From the NCBI GenBank assembly GCA_029779695.1, contig JAKPAB010000310.1:1-35071 (forward strand): 35,071 nt of DNA. Direction: 5' to 3'. The stretch is from Bacillota bacterium (GTDB taxonomy: Bacteria; Bacillota; Clostridia; Lachnospirales; Lachnospiraceae). Under the pieces are notes generated by a model. It worked only from the letters and a program-made list of their open reading frames with translations, was not told the DNA's origin and made no database searches. Shown piece after piece: positions 24,935 to 33,961 of this stretch (positions within the stretch are counted from its first letter, which is position 1; the number at the start of each line of letters is the position of its first letter). The translations under genes were made by a program, and so were the position numbers.

Positions 24935-25663
24935 ATGAAATTTTTCTCGATTACAGACCGGGGAATCATCAGGCAGCAAAACCAGGATGTGTGTTTTGCG
25001 TCGGCTGAACCGATCGGAGCCTTACCAAATTTCTTTTTCGTCGCAGACGGAATGGGTGGTGAGAAGGCAGGACAATATGCTTCCAAGACAGCATCATCTC
25101 TGATAAGAGGTGTGCTGGAAATGAGTTCCGGAAAAGAACCCATAAAAGCATTAAAAGAAGCAATTGAATATGCGAACTTGACAATTTATACAGAAGCCTT
25201 GGAATCCGAAGAAAAGAAAGGTATGGGAACTACGTTTGTATCCGCCTTTTTAAAAGATTCCCATATGATAGTTTCCAATGTGGGAGACAGTAGACTATAT
25301 GTTTCTGCTGTTGACGGATTGCAACAGATAACCAAGGATCATTCTTTTGTTGATGAATTGGTAAGGTATGGCAAGGTCACAGAAACAGAGGCCAAGAACC
25401 ATCCAAAGAGGCACTATATTACAAGAGCGGTTGGTGCTGAAAAGAAGATAGAAATTGATTTCTTCGATGTTGAGCTAGATAGCTCAGACAGAATAATTTT
25501 ATGCTCGGACGGACTTACCAATATGGTGTCCGATGAAGAGATACAGAGAGTACTTAGATCCGATGCTCCCATAGAGGAACAGGCGATGTATCTCGTTAAA
25601 TTGGCAGATGATAATGGCGGAAATGATAACATTACAGTTGTTATTGTTGAACCTGAAATATAG
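24935..25663 (+). CDS. prpC: PP2C-type Ser/Thr protein phosphatase
   Basis: The cognate phosphatase of the PASTA kinase that follows. The 242-residue cytoplasmic protein has the PP2C metal-binding motifs: DRGIIRQQNQD near the N-terminus, VADGMGGEKAGQ, VGDSRLYV, TKDHS, LCSDGLTNMV, and NGGNDNITVVIVE at the end. All the Asp ligands are in place, so it should be active. AAGGGA stands upstream of the ATG. It ends 21 nt before prkC, an arrangement (phosphatase before kinase) shared by B. subtilis and most Gram-positives. Confidence 0.96.
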   Translation: MKFFSITDRGIIRQQNQDVCFASAEPIGALPNFFFVADGMGGEKAGQYASKTASSLIRGVLEMSSGKEPIKALKEAIEYANLTIYTEALESEEKKGMGTTFVSAFLKDSHMIVSNVGDSRLYVSAVDGLQQITKDHSFVDELVRYGKVTETEAKNHPKRHYITRAVGAEKKIEIDFFDVELDSSDRIILCSDGLTNMVSDEEIQRVLRSDAPIEEQAMYLVKLADDNGGNDNITVVIVEPEI

Positions 25664-25684
25664 ATTAGACCATGAGGTAGAAAA

Positions 25685-27667
25685 ATGTTAGAAACAGGCT
25701 CATTTTTAGCGGATAGATATGAAATAATTGAAAAAATAGGAACAGGCGGAATGTCTGATGTATATCGTGCCGTAGATCAGGTGCTACAGAGAGATGTAGC
25801 GATCAAGGTACTGAAAGCGGAATTTGCCGAAGATGATAACTTTGTCACGAAGTTTCGCTCGGAAGCATCTAATGCTGCTAAGCTTGAGCATCCCAATATT
25901 GTCAATATCTATGATGTAGGTAGTGAAGATGGTCTATATTTCATAATCATGGAATATGTGGATGGAATCACATTAAAGACCTATATAGAGAAAAAAGGTC
26001 ATTTGAATTATAAGGAAGTTATTTCTATTGCAATTCAGGTGGGTCGTGGTATCGAGGCTGCACATAATAACAAGATAATCCACAGAGACATTAAACCCCA
26101 GAATATTATCATCTCCAAAGAGGGTAAAGTAAAAGTAACAGATTTTGGAATCGCTCGTGCTGCATCAGGCAATACTGTTAGTGCAGACGTTATGGGTTCT
26201 GTTCATTATATCTCTCCTGAACAGGCCAGAAATGGTTATGTGACTGCACAGAGTGATATCTATAGTCTCGGAATAGTTATGTATGAAATGGCCACAGGCC
26301 GTGTTCCCTTCGACGGAGACACCGCTGTTGCTGTTGCACTTAAGCATCTGCAGGGTGAGATGACAGCACCTAGCCAGTTAGTAAGTGACATCCCTATCAG
26401 CCTAGAGAGGATCATTATCAGGGCTACGATGAAGAGTCCTGAGAGACGTTATGCTGATATCGATGAACTTCTAATTGATCTGAAGAAAGCACTTGTAACG
26501 CCTAATGAAGACTTTGTAGTCATTCCTGATACTAATGATAATGACAAGACAAAGATCATCACCCAGGATGACCTGGATAAGATCAGAGAAAACAGTGATC
26601 CTGATCTGTCTGATTATACCGGCGAAGAGGATGATGACACAGAGGATGACAGTAAGCTAAATCCTAAAATGGAAAAAGCAGTTACCATTATGGTAATTGC
26701 AGCAGCTGCTATCATTGCTCTATTATTTCTGTTTCTTATAGCTAATTATTTTGGATGGATGAATGGTTCCAAATCTTCTAAGAGCAATAAGGAAGCTACC
26801 AAGACTGAAAAAGAAGCTGGTAATATCGAAGTCCCCAGTCTGCTAGGTCTGTCCAAGGATCAGGCAGAAGCTAAGCTTGAGAAGCTCGGACTCAAGCTGT
26901 CAGTCAAGGACGGAACAGTAGCGAGCAATAAATATGACAAGGATACAATTGCGACTCAGAGTGTCAAGGCAGGAAGAAAAGTTGTTAAGGGCACTACGGT
27001 CAAGGTCGCAATGTCCGGTGGAGCATCCAAGATAGAAGATACTATTACAGTTCCTAAAGTCGGTGGTATGTCAGAGGTCGAGGCCAAAAATGAATTGGAT
27101 AAGGCAGGACTTAAAGCATCTGTAGAGTATACGCACAGTGATTCTGTTGAGCAGGGTAAGGTAATAGACCAGACACCGAAGGCTAACTCAGAGGTTGCTG
27201 ACGGATCAACGGTTAAGATCATTGTAAGTCAGGGACAGGATCAGGTTCAGGTTCCATCAGTTAAGGGATTGGATCAGAATACAGCAATTTCCACATTAGC
27301 AGCAGTAGGACTGAGTGCAGATATTCAGACGGCTGCCAGCGATGAGTTTGAGGCTGGAAAGGTTATCAGTCAGGCTACAGAAGCAGGCTCTTACGTTAAA
27401 CCGAATAGTACAGTTTCAATAACAGTATCTACGGGATCTAGCAAGGTAACAATTCCTACGATCATAGGAATGACAGAGAGCTCTGCTAAATCAACACTTG
27501 AAGGTGCTGGACTTAAGCTTGGAACTGCTACATCTACAACGAATACTACGGATCAGAACAAGGATGGAACAATTGCAAGTCAGGATACAGGATCGGTTGC
27601 TAAGGGAACTGCAGTTAATTACACGATTTACAAATTCAGTGCATCTGCACCTGTCGTTAACCCATAA
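25685..27667 (+). CDS. prkC: PASTA-domain Ser/Thr protein kinase
   Basis: A membrane sensor kinase that reads cell-wall material or lipid II and phosphorylates cytoplasmic proteins. The 660-residue protein has an N-terminal kinase domain (about 1-270; GTGGMSDVY loop, VAIKVLK lysine, HRDIKPQN catalytic loop, DFGIARA), an acidic juxtamembrane segment rich in Asp and Glu, one transmembrane helix (about 332-355), then a Lys/Ser-rich hinge. Four PASTA domains follow outside the cell, starting at about 378, 453, 520 and 587. GAGG precedes the ATG. Four PASTA repeats is within the family range (B. subtilis has three plus an Ig-like domain). The C-terminus is complete. Confidence 0.96.
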   Translation: MLETGSFLADRYEIIEKIGTGGMSDVYRAVDQVLQRDVAIKVLKAEFAEDDNFVTKFRSEASNAAKLEHPNIVNIYDVGSEDGLYFIIMEYVDGITLKTYIEKKGHLNYKEVISIAIQVGRGIEAAHNNKIIHRDIKPQNIIISKEGKVKVTDFGIARAASGNTVSADVMGSVHYISPEQARNGYVTAQSDIYSLGIVMYEMATGRVPFDGDTAVAVALKHLQGEMTAPSQLVSDIPISLERIIIRATMKSPERRYADIDELLIDLKKALVTPNEDFVVIPDTNDNDKTKIITQDDLDKIRENSDPDLSDYTGEEDDDTEDDSKLNPKMEKAVTIMVIAAAAIIALLFLFLIANYFGWMNGSKSSKSNKEATKTEKEAGNIEVPSLLGLSKDQAEAKLEKLGLKLSVKDGTVASNKYDKDTIATQSVKAGRKVVKGTTVKVAMSGGASKIEDTITVPKVGGMSEVEAKNELDKAGLKASVEYTHSDSVEQGKVIDQTPKANSEVADGSTVKIIVSQGQDQVQVPSVKGLDQNTAISTLAAVGLSADIQTAASDEFEAGKVISQATEAGSYVKPNSTVSITVSTGSSKVTIPTIIGMTESSAKSTLEGAGLKLGTATSTTNTTDQNKDGTIASQDTGSVAKGTAVNYTIYKFSASAPVVNP

Positions 27668-27713
27668 ATCGTGCACATTGAATAACAGATAATCATTATA
27701 AACGGGAGATTTG

Positions 27714-28580
27714 ATGCAGGGCAGAATCATCAAGGGTATAGCTGGATTTTACTATGTAGAATCAGAAGGCATTACATATGAATGTAAGGCAAAGGGAATT
27801 TTTAGAAACAGGTCAGAAAAGCCCCTTGTTGGTGACTTAGTTGAATTCGACGTGCTGGAGAATCAGGTTGAAAAAGGTAATATTATTAAATTGTTACCTA
27901 GACATAGTTGTTTATCCAGACCGGAAGTCGCTAACGTGGACCAGGCACTTGTTGTATTTGCCTCCACAGAACCTGCACCGGATATCCATTTGTTAAATAG
28001 ATTTTTGATTTCCATGGAATCTTCTGATATTCCTGCAGTTATCTGTATGAATAAGGAAGATCTGCTACATAATGATGAGTTCCGGAATATATATCAGGGT
28101 TGTGGTTATAAGTTTCTGATTACTAGTGTTCGGGATAGGATAGGAATAGATGCAGTCAGAGATACACTAAAGGGACGCGTGACCACTCTTGCAGGACCGT
28201 CCGGTGTTGGCAAGTCCAGCCTTATCAATCTTCTTCTCGGAAGAGATGCAATGGAGACCGGTGTCATCAGTGAAAAAATAAAGCGTGGTAAAAACACTAC
28301 CAGACATAGTGAGCTTTTATCTCTTGGGGATGATTCATTTATACTGGATACCCCTGGATTCGGGGCCTGCGATATACCAAATATCGAAAAAGAAAATCTG
28401 GAGTTATATTTTCCTGAGATCAAAAAGTATTTTGGAAAATGTAGATTTACAGGTTGTTCCCATATCAATGAGCCTGATTGTGCGGTTAAGGATGCACTGG
28501 AGGCGGGGGATATTAATAAGTCCAGGTATGATGATTATGTTACATTTTATCAAGAGCTTAAAAACCGCCGTAAGTGGTAG
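27714..28580 (+). CDS. rsgA: Ribosome small-subunit GTPase RsgA
   Basis: A circularly permuted GTPase that helps mature the 30S subunit. From the ATG at 27714 (GGGAGA upstream; a TTG just before it is not needed) it has 288 residues. An N-terminal OB-fold (about 1-70) is followed by the permuted G motifs: the NKED-type motif CMNKEDLL, then the P-loop GPSGVGKSSLIN and the DTPGFGAC switch. The C-terminal zinc domain contains CRFTGCSHINEPDC. The order G4-G1-G3 is diagnostic of the family. In B. subtilis PrkC phosphorylates this protein (CpgA/RsgA), which makes its position after prkC meaningful. Confidence 0.96.
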   Translation: MQGRIIKGIAGFYYVESEGITYECKAKGIFRNRSEKPLVGDLVEFDVLENQVEKGNIIKLLPRHSCLSRPEVANVDQALVVFASTEPAPDIHLLNRFLISMESSDIPAVICMNKEDLLHNDEFRNIYQGCGYKFLITSVRDRIGIDAVRDTLKGRVTTLAGPSGVGKSSLINLLLGRDAMETGVISEKIKRGKNTTRHSELLSLGDDSFILDTPGFGACDIPNIEKENLELYFPEIKKYFGKCRFTGCSHINEPDCAVKDALEAGDINKSRYDDYVTFYQELKNRRKW

Positions 28581-28689
28581 TGCTGTAACTTAGATCAGTA
28601 CTTTATGATAATTGACAGATTATAAGGAAATTATTTTTAATAGGGTAAGGAAGTTAATGAATAATAATACTAACAAGGGGGATAACAAC

Positions 28690-29337
28690 ATGTTGTGTTT
28701 GGCTCCATCTATTTTATCAGCAGACTTCGGCAATCTGGCCAGAGATGTAAAAATTGCTGATGAGGCAGGCGCTGAGTATATTCATTTTGATGTAATGGAC
28801 GGACATTTTGTGCCACCCATCACGGTTGGAGCTGATGTGCTGAAGGCAGTTAGGAATGTCACTGATAAGGTTCTAGATGTTCATCTTATGGTGGAAAACC
28901 CAGAGACAATGATAAAATCATTTGCGGATGCGGGAGCGGATATCATAACTGTTCATGCTGAAGCATGTACTCATCTAGACCGTGTGATCAATATGATCAA
29001 GGAACAGAATGTTATGGCCGGAGTTGCACTTAATCCTGCCACATCAGTTGATACTCTCAGATATATATTGCCGGAACTGGACATGGTCCTTATCATGAGC
29101 GTTAATCCCGGATATGGCGGACAGAGTTTTATCCCATATACTTTTGATAAACTGGCAGATCTCACTCGTTTGATAAATGAGAAGCACCTAAAAACAGATG
29201 TTGAAGTGGATGGTGGGATCAAGCTATCTAATGTTTCAGATATCATAGATGCAGGTGCCAATATCATCGTAGCCGGAAGTGCGGTGTTTAACGGAGATAT
29301 AGAAGAAAACGTCAAGGCATTTGTGGAACGTATGTGA
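28690..29337 (+). CDS. rpe: Ribulose-phosphate 3-epimerase
   Basis: Interconverts ribulose-5-phosphate and xylulose-5-phosphate in the pentose phosphate pathway. The 215-residue TIM barrel has APSILSADFGNLA, HFDVMDGHFVPP, VHLMVENPE, VNPGYGGQSFIP and EVDGGIK, which hold the metal- and phosphate-binding residues. The start is set at the ATG at 28690, after AAGGGGG, where homologues begin (MLCLAPSI). An in-frame ATG at 28657 with its own AAGGAAG could add 11 residues. It lies 109 nt after rsgA and ends before a repeat-rich spacer and bidirectional terminator. Confidence 0.95.
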   Translation: MLCLAPSILSADFGNLARDVKIADEAGAEYIHFDVMDGHFVPPITVGADVLKAVRNVTDKVLDVHLMVENPETMIKSFADAGADIITVHAEACTHLDRVINMIKEQNVMAGVALNPATSVDTLRYILPELDMVLIMSVNPGYGGQSFIPYTFDKLADLTRLINEKHLKTDVEVDGGIKLSNVSDIIDAGANIIVAGSAVFNGDIEENVKAFVERM

Positions 29338-29343
29338 AAAAAG

Positions 29344-29391
29344 TATATAAAAACTATATAAAAAAGAAATATTAAAAAGAAATATTAAAAA
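29344..29391 (+). repeat. Two short tandem duplications after rpe
   Basis: A 10-nt TATATAAAAA is repeated with a period of 11 (29344 and 29355), and the 13-bp unit GAAATATTAAAAA is repeated exactly at 29366-29378 and 29379-29391. They fill the space between the rpe stop and the terminator. Confidence 0.8.
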
Positions 29392-29395
29392 GATA

Positions 29396-29441
29396 AAAAA
29401 TAGGATGTAAAAAATAATAATTATTTTTGCATCCTATTTTT
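29396..29441. terminator. Bidirectional terminator between rpe and thiN
   Basis: An 18-bp stem (29396-29413 with 29424-29441, one G-U pair, core TAGGATG/CATCCTA) has a 10-nt loop and A/T runs at both ends, so it can act for both convergent genes. Confidence 0.88.
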
Positions 29442-29496
29442 AGATGGTTAATATATTTAATTGTTAATTAATAATTACTAATTAAGGCAACGCCAT

Positions 29497-30165
29497 TTAA
29501 TCTCTTGCTTCTACTACGATTAATTCCCCGGATGAAACAGAAATAGAACCTTGCTCAGCAGAAATCTCATTACTCTGTCCAAGGGAAACGCCTGATTCTA
29601 AAACTGTATTTTTAAGAGGATAGCTAAAACCATCCAAATTCAATCCGGTTACTTTTCCGGATAATGGGAAAACAGATACAAAATCGCCATATTGCTTTGA
29701 CTTCTCAATGGTAATAGGATGTTTAGGATCAATGATCCTGACCTTGTTGTTTGAGTCGATCAGGTAAACGCTACGGTTATGAATGAGACCTTGCTTTAGA
29801 ATCTGGATATTGGAGATCACATGATCTAATCGGTTACCGGTTCCAAACAAAATATAGATATCACCATCACATTCCCGAAATGCGATATTTAGAGCAGACT
29901 CTGTATCGGTATCATCCTTTATGGGATTTAACCGGGTAAGCCTTGATAAGCCATCAGATTCTAGCTTAATAGCATATTTCAATAGATCTTCGCCGGCAGA
30001 ATCAAAATCCCCAACGATATAATCAGGTATAATTCCCATATCAGTCAAGTATGATAGACCACGATCTGCGGCTATCAGTATCAAATGATCACTATTGGAA
30101 TCTATAAAATGTTTCAGTAGATCGGTACTTCCCGAACCACCGGAAACTATAATTGCATCTGTCAT
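29497..30165 (-). CDS. thiN: Thiamine pyrophosphokinase
   Basis: Makes thiamine diphosphate from thiamine and ATP. The 222-residue protein has an N-terminal nucleotide-binding region with AADRGLSYLTDMGIIPDYIVGDFDSAG, in which the Asp-rich GDFDS motif binds Mg-ATP, then DDTDTESALNIAF and GTGNRLDHVISNI; a C-terminal beta domain binds thiamine (FPLSGKVTGLNLDGFSYPL). Each motif is quoted in family style and is intact. GAGGTG lies upstream of the ATG. In most Firmicutes thiN follows rpe in the same direction; here it is reversed and faces rpe, with its own upstream region shared with the folC-like gene. No TPP riboswitch is seen in front of it. Confidence 0.93.
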   Translation of the reverse strand: MTDAIIVSGGSGSTDLLKHFIDSNSDHLILIAADRGLSYLTDMGIIPDYIVGDFDSAGEDLLKYAIKLESDGLSRLTRLNPIKDDTDTESALNIAFRECDGDIYILFGTGNRLDHVISNIQILKQGLIHNRSVYLIDSNNKVRIIDPKHPITIEKSKQYGDFVSVFPLSGKVTGLNLDGFSYPLKNTVLESGVSLGQSNEISAEQGSISVSSGELIVVEARD

Positions 30166-30228
30166 GTTTTCACCTCTGTAAAATAATACACTTTTTCTGT
30201 ACTGGCTGTCTATCCTATCAAAAAATAA

Positions 30229-30256
30229 TGGACTTTTTTTGGCCTTAGAATATACT
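30229..30256 (+). promoter_or_regulatory. Candidate promoter for the FolC-like gene
   Basis: TGGACT (30229-30234), a 16-nt spacer and TATACT (30251-30256) lie 75 nt before the TTG start, in the 166-nt divergent region between thiN and this gene. Confidence 0.4.
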
Positions 30257-30331
30257 TATAAAAAAGGTATTTTGGGGATATCACCTCGGTAAAAGTTCTA
30301 ACTAAAAGCAAAAAACATTCGGAGGATCAAT

Positions 30332-31840
30332 TTGAATTTGAATTATATAGAAGTAAAGGATTACTTGAAAAATTTGCCGAAATTCATTCCTGAAAAGGTA
30401 ATGTCTGGTAAAAATCCATATGATCTTGAATCAATAAAAAATCTTCTGGATATGGCAGGCAACCCGGAACAATGTTTGAAATTCATACATGTGGCAGGAA
30501 ACAATGGCAAGGGTTCGACGATTGCTTTTCTAGATAGTATTTTAAATCACAGCAAGATAAGATGCGGATGTTTTAGAACATCACAAATAATAGAATATAC
30601 TGAGACTATTTCTTTTTGCGGGAAAGAAATCTCAAGAGAAGAATATGCAGTAGCCATGACCGATATCATAAATATAGGTGAAAAAATGAAATCAAGTGGG
30701 TTACAGCCACCATCAGAGTTTGAACTGATGTTGGGTGCAGCTCTTATGTATTTTAAAGAATCTGATGCAGAGATTGTCATACTAGAGGAAGGATCAGGCG
30801 GATACCAAGATGCGACCAATGTAATACCTGCACCAATGATGACGATTTTTGTGCCTATTGGTATCGATCATGTAGATGAATTCGGTGATACACTTTCAGA
30901 GATGATCACAGAAAAGGCCTGTATAATCAAAAAAGGAACGACTGTTATATCAGCAGGTCAGCCAATAGAGGTCGAAAACATTCTTCGAAAAAAAGCGCAT
31001 GAGAATTCGGCGCATTATTTTACGGCACCTCATCCGGGACATATATTTTTTGATGATGAAAAAATGGTTCAATCCTTTAGGATAATGAGAAATACAGTAT
31101 TAGAAGAGAAATTTAGATCATACGATACAGATGCCAGAAAAAAGTATCGAGAGAGATTGTATCAGGATACGATTTTTTCTAATGAGAATCATATAGATGT
31201 AAATAAGCCCGGAACTATTGAATATGCAGAGATGACAGAAAATTGGGATAAGCAGAAGAAATTGGCACAGGCCCTTTTTGCGTCAGTTATAGATACCAGG
31301 ATGCTAGGAATATTTCAGGCTGAGAATGCTACAGTCTCTGCGATCACTGCAGTTTCACTTAATAATTTCGGATACAATGTTACAATGGATGCCATTAAGA
31401 CAGGGCTGTATGACGCCAGATGGCCGGCGAGATTTGAGATTTTGTCAAATAAACCCTTATTCATATGTGATAGTGCGCATGATATTATCGGAGTAAGAAC
31501 TCTTCTGAAGAGTGTAAGAGAATATTTTAATAACAGGAAGGTTCACTATATTGTAGGAATCCTAAGGGACAAAAAGCAACGTGATATTCTGGGATTATTA
31601 ATGGATACTGCAATAGATTTTAGAACAGTACCAGTGGATTCACCTAGGACAATTTCAGCTGATGATCTATGTAGCGAGATAACAAAAATAGGAGGAAAAG
31701 CAACTCCTTTTTATACGATTGGATCTGCCATAGATGATGCTATAGCAGGGTGCAGAGAGAATGAAATGATTATATCTCTCGGATCATTATATAATGCAGG
31801 TAAAGTCAGAAAAGAGATAAAAAACAGATTGGACAGATAG
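30332..31840 (+). CDS. Divergent folylpolyglutamate synthase-like Mur ligase
   Basis: A 502-residue ATP-dependent ligase related to FolC, which adds glutamate to folates. The start is TTG at 30332, 6 nt after GGAGG; no nearby ATG fits. Family landmarks are HVAGNNGKGST (P-loop; canonical FolC has HVAGTNGKGS), EEGSGGYQDATNVI (canonical GGRLDATN), GIDHVDEFGDTLSEMITEKACIIKKG (Mg and lysine region), DSAHDI (canonical DGAHNP) and GSLYNAG. The serine-proline folate-binding segment (SPH) is replaced by RTSQIIEYTETI. A region of about 60 residues (about 230-300) is longer than in FolC. The substrate may therefore be another molecule. It stands alone between thiN and aspS. Confidence 0.72.
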   Translation: MNLNYIEVKDYLKNLPKFIPEKVMSGKNPYDLESIKNLLDMAGNPEQCLKFIHVAGNNGKGSTIAFLDSILNHSKIRCGCFRTSQIIEYTETISFCGKEISREEYAVAMTDIINIGEKMKSSGLQPPSEFELMLGAALMYFKESDAEIVILEEGSGGYQDATNVIPAPMMTIFVPIGIDHVDEFGDTLSEMITEKACIIKKGTTVISAGQPIEVENILRKKAHENSAHYFTAPHPGHIFFDDEKMVQSFRIMRNTVLEEKFRSYDTDARKKYRERLYQDTIFSNENHIDVNKPGTIEYAEMTENWDKQKKLAQALFASVIDTRMLGIFQAENATVSAITAVSLNNFGYNVTMDAIKTGLYDARWPARFEILSNKPLFICDSAHDIIGVRTLLKSVREYFNNRKVHYIVGILRDKKQRDILGLLMDTAIDFRTVPVDSPRTISADDLCSEITKIGGKATPFYTIGSAIDDAIAGCRENEMIISLGSLYNAGKVRKEIKNRLDR

Positions 31841-31935
31841 CCAAAATAGATATATTACTTCTAATTTTATCATTTTTGTGTTATAACAGTACGGTGTGTC
31901 AAAACACATAATAAAAATAAGAAAGGCAGATTATT

Positions 31936-33714
31936 ATGCAGTCTAGAACTCATACATGCGGTGAGCTTCGTATCACTGATGCAGGAAAGCATGTTCGTCT
32001 GGCCGGATGGCTGGAAAATATGAGAGAGGTTGGAAGTAACCTCGCATTTATAGTAGTTCGTGATTTTTATGGAACTACACAGATAACAGCAAATACAGAG
32101 GAATTGGTAAAAACCTTCAAGTCTATTACCAAGGAATCCACAATTGCAGTTACAGGAACAGTTCGGGAGAGAAGCTCCAAAAATGACAAGCTTCCTACCG
32201 GAGAGATAGAAATAGTTCCGGAGGAAGTAGAAGTTCTAGGCAAGTGCCGTTATAACGAGCTTCCCTTCGAGATCAATCATAGTCGTGAGGCAGATGAGCT
32301 TACAAGACTTAAATACAGATATTTGGATCTTCGTAATCCTGATGTCAAGAAGAACATTATTCTCAGATCTCAGGTCGTAGCTGCACTTCGTCAGTCTATG
32401 ACAGAGCATGGATTCATGGAAATAACAACACCGATCCTCACAGCATCATCACCTGAGGGAGCCAGAGATTACCTGGTACCTGCCAGAAAACATCCCGGCA
32501 AATTCTATGCACTTCCCCAGGCACCTCAGCAGTTTAAACAGCTTCTGATGGTATCAGGTATAGATAGATACTTCCAGATAGCTCCTTGCTTTAGAGATGA
32601 GGATGCAAGAGGAGACAGATCTCCAGGTGAGTTCTATCAGCTGGATATGGAAATGGCATTTGCATCTCAGGAAGATGTTTTTGAAATATTAGAGGATGTT
32701 TTACCTCCTATTTTTGCAAAGTTTGGTACTTATGACAGAGCATCAGCTGCTCCATTTGTCAGAATACCTTATCTGGAGTCTCTTGAAAAATATGGAACTG
32801 ACAAGCCAGATCTTAGGATCGATCTGGTGTCACAGGATGTTACCGAGCTTCTCGGAAAAATCGGATTTGGACCTTTTGATAATAATGTTATCAAGGCAGT
32901 AGCGGTTTCTGATTTCCATGATAGCAGAAAGGTCATCGATAAGACTCTTGAAGAAGTAGCAGTTCAGGCAGGTAATCCAGGCTATTGGTTCAGAGTAGAT
33001 GAAAATGGAGAAATCGTCGGCGGGATCGCCAAGTTTATCCAGCCTATCAAGGATCAGGTGATAAACGCTCTTGGCTTAACGCCGGATACCCTTGTTCTCC
33101 TGTCAGCAGGAACCAAAAACCAGGCTCAGAAGACAGCAGGAGTTATCATCAAGACATTTGGAGCCAAGGTTCCCTCACATATGGACAAGGAACAGTATGC
33201 ATTCTGCTGGATCGTAGATTTCCCGATGTACGAGATCGGAGAAGAATCAGGAGATCTGGAATTTTGCCATAATCCGTTCTCTATGCCTAAGGGAGGATTA
33301 GATACACTTATTTCAGCTGAAAGAGGAGAGATAGATCCACTTTCAATCATGGCAGATCAGTATGATCTGGTATGTAACGGAGTTGAGTTATCATCAGGAG
33401 CAGTGAGAAATCATGATCCTGAGATCATGGTCAAGGCATTTGAGATGGTTCGCTTAGGGGAGGATGATGTCAAAGCCAAGTTCCCGGCTATGTATAATGC
33501 ATTTTGCTATGGAGCACCTCCTCACGCAGGAATCGCTCCAGGAGTAGACAGAATGGTTATGTTGCTAGCAGGAGAGGAATCTATCCGTGAGATAATTCCG
33601 TTCCCAATGAATAAAAATGCTCAAGATGTTATGATGGATGCACCCGGCCATGTAACAGATGCACAGCTTGAAGAATTGCATATAAGAGTTGTCGAGGATG
33701 AGTCAGAAAAGTAA
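31936..33714 (+). CDS. aspS: Aspartyl-tRNA synthetase (bacterial type)
   Basis: Charges tRNA-Asp. The 592-residue class II synthetase has an N-terminal OB anticodon-binding domain (RLAGWLENMREVGSNLAFIVVRDFYG), motif 1 (about 145-165), motif 2 with FRDEDARGDRSPGEF, the bacterial GAD insertion domain (about 285-410), and motif 3 GIAPGVDRMVML. The length and GAD domain mark the bacterial, not archaeal, form. AGAAAGG precedes the ATG. The 95-nt leader has a short TGTGT/ACACA hairpin (31895-31908) but is too short for a T-box. Whether it is discriminating (Asp only) cannot be read with confidence from motif context alone; a terminator follows. Confidence 0.97.
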   Translation: MQSRTHTCGELRITDAGKHVRLAGWLENMREVGSNLAFIVVRDFYGTTQITANTEELVKTFKSITKESTIAVTGTVRERSSKNDKLPTGEIEIVPEEVEVLGKCRYNELPFEINHSREADELTRLKYRYLDLRNPDVKKNIILRSQVVAALRQSMTEHGFMEITTPILTASSPEGARDYLVPARKHPGKFYALPQAPQQFKQLLMVSGIDRYFQIAPCFRDEDARGDRSPGEFYQLDMEMAFASQEDVFEILEDVLPPIFAKFGTYDRASAAPFVRIPYLESLEKYGTDKPDLRIDLVSQDVTELLGKIGFGPFDNNVIKAVAVSDFHDSRKVIDKTLEEVAVQAGNPGYWFRVDENGEIVGGIAKFIQPIKDQVINALGLTPDTLVLLSAGTKNQAQKTAGVIIKTFGAKVPSHMDKEQYAFCWIVDFPMYEIGEESGDLEFCHNPFSMPKGGLDTLISAERGEIDPLSIMADQYDLVCNGVELSSGAVRNHDPEIMVKAFEMVRLGEDDVKAKFPAMYNAFCYGAPPHAGIAPGVDRMVMLLAGEESIREIIPFPMNKNAQDVMMDAPGHVTDAQLEELHIRVVEDESEK

Positions 33715-33741
33715 TTTTTTGATGGTTAGATTTTAAATAGT

Positions 33742-33776
33742 CAGGAGTCAAGGTAATTCATTGGCTCCTGTTTTTT
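33742..33776 (+). terminator. Rho-independent terminator after aspS
   Basis: A 10-bp stem (33742-33751 with 33761-33770, one G-U pair), a 9-nt loop and six T (33771-33776) follow the aspS stop by 27 nt. Confidence 0.9.
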
Positions 33777-33831
33777 ATACCTTTCAATACATTTTTAGGA
33801 AGGAAAACTATTTTTTTTTTCTGAATATATA

Positions 33832-33860
33832 TTGACAGGACGAAATAATAGTCGTAAACT
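33832..33860 (+). promoter_or_regulatory. Promoter for the HTH-kinase gene
   Basis: A perfect TTGACA (33832-33837), a 17-nt spacer and TAAACT (33855-33860) fit a sigma-70 promoter. It leaves a leader of about 95 nt before the start codon, in which I see no known riboswitch. Confidence 0.55.
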
Positions 33861-33961
33861 TACTTTCATAAAGACGGACTTATATATGTAAAGAACCGAC
33901 ATAAGAGATGAAATATATAAAGGAAACTAATTACTGGAACAGAACATGAAAGGGGGATCCT

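Noticed and set aside
30166-30331. TPP or tetrahydrofolate riboswitch in the thiN/folC-like divergent spacer
   Set aside because: I could not find the conserved core sequences of either class on the proper strand.
31841-31935. T-box or other riboswitch before aspS
   Set aside because: Only 95 nt are available and no T-box sequence or specifier stem is seen, just a 5-bp hairpin.
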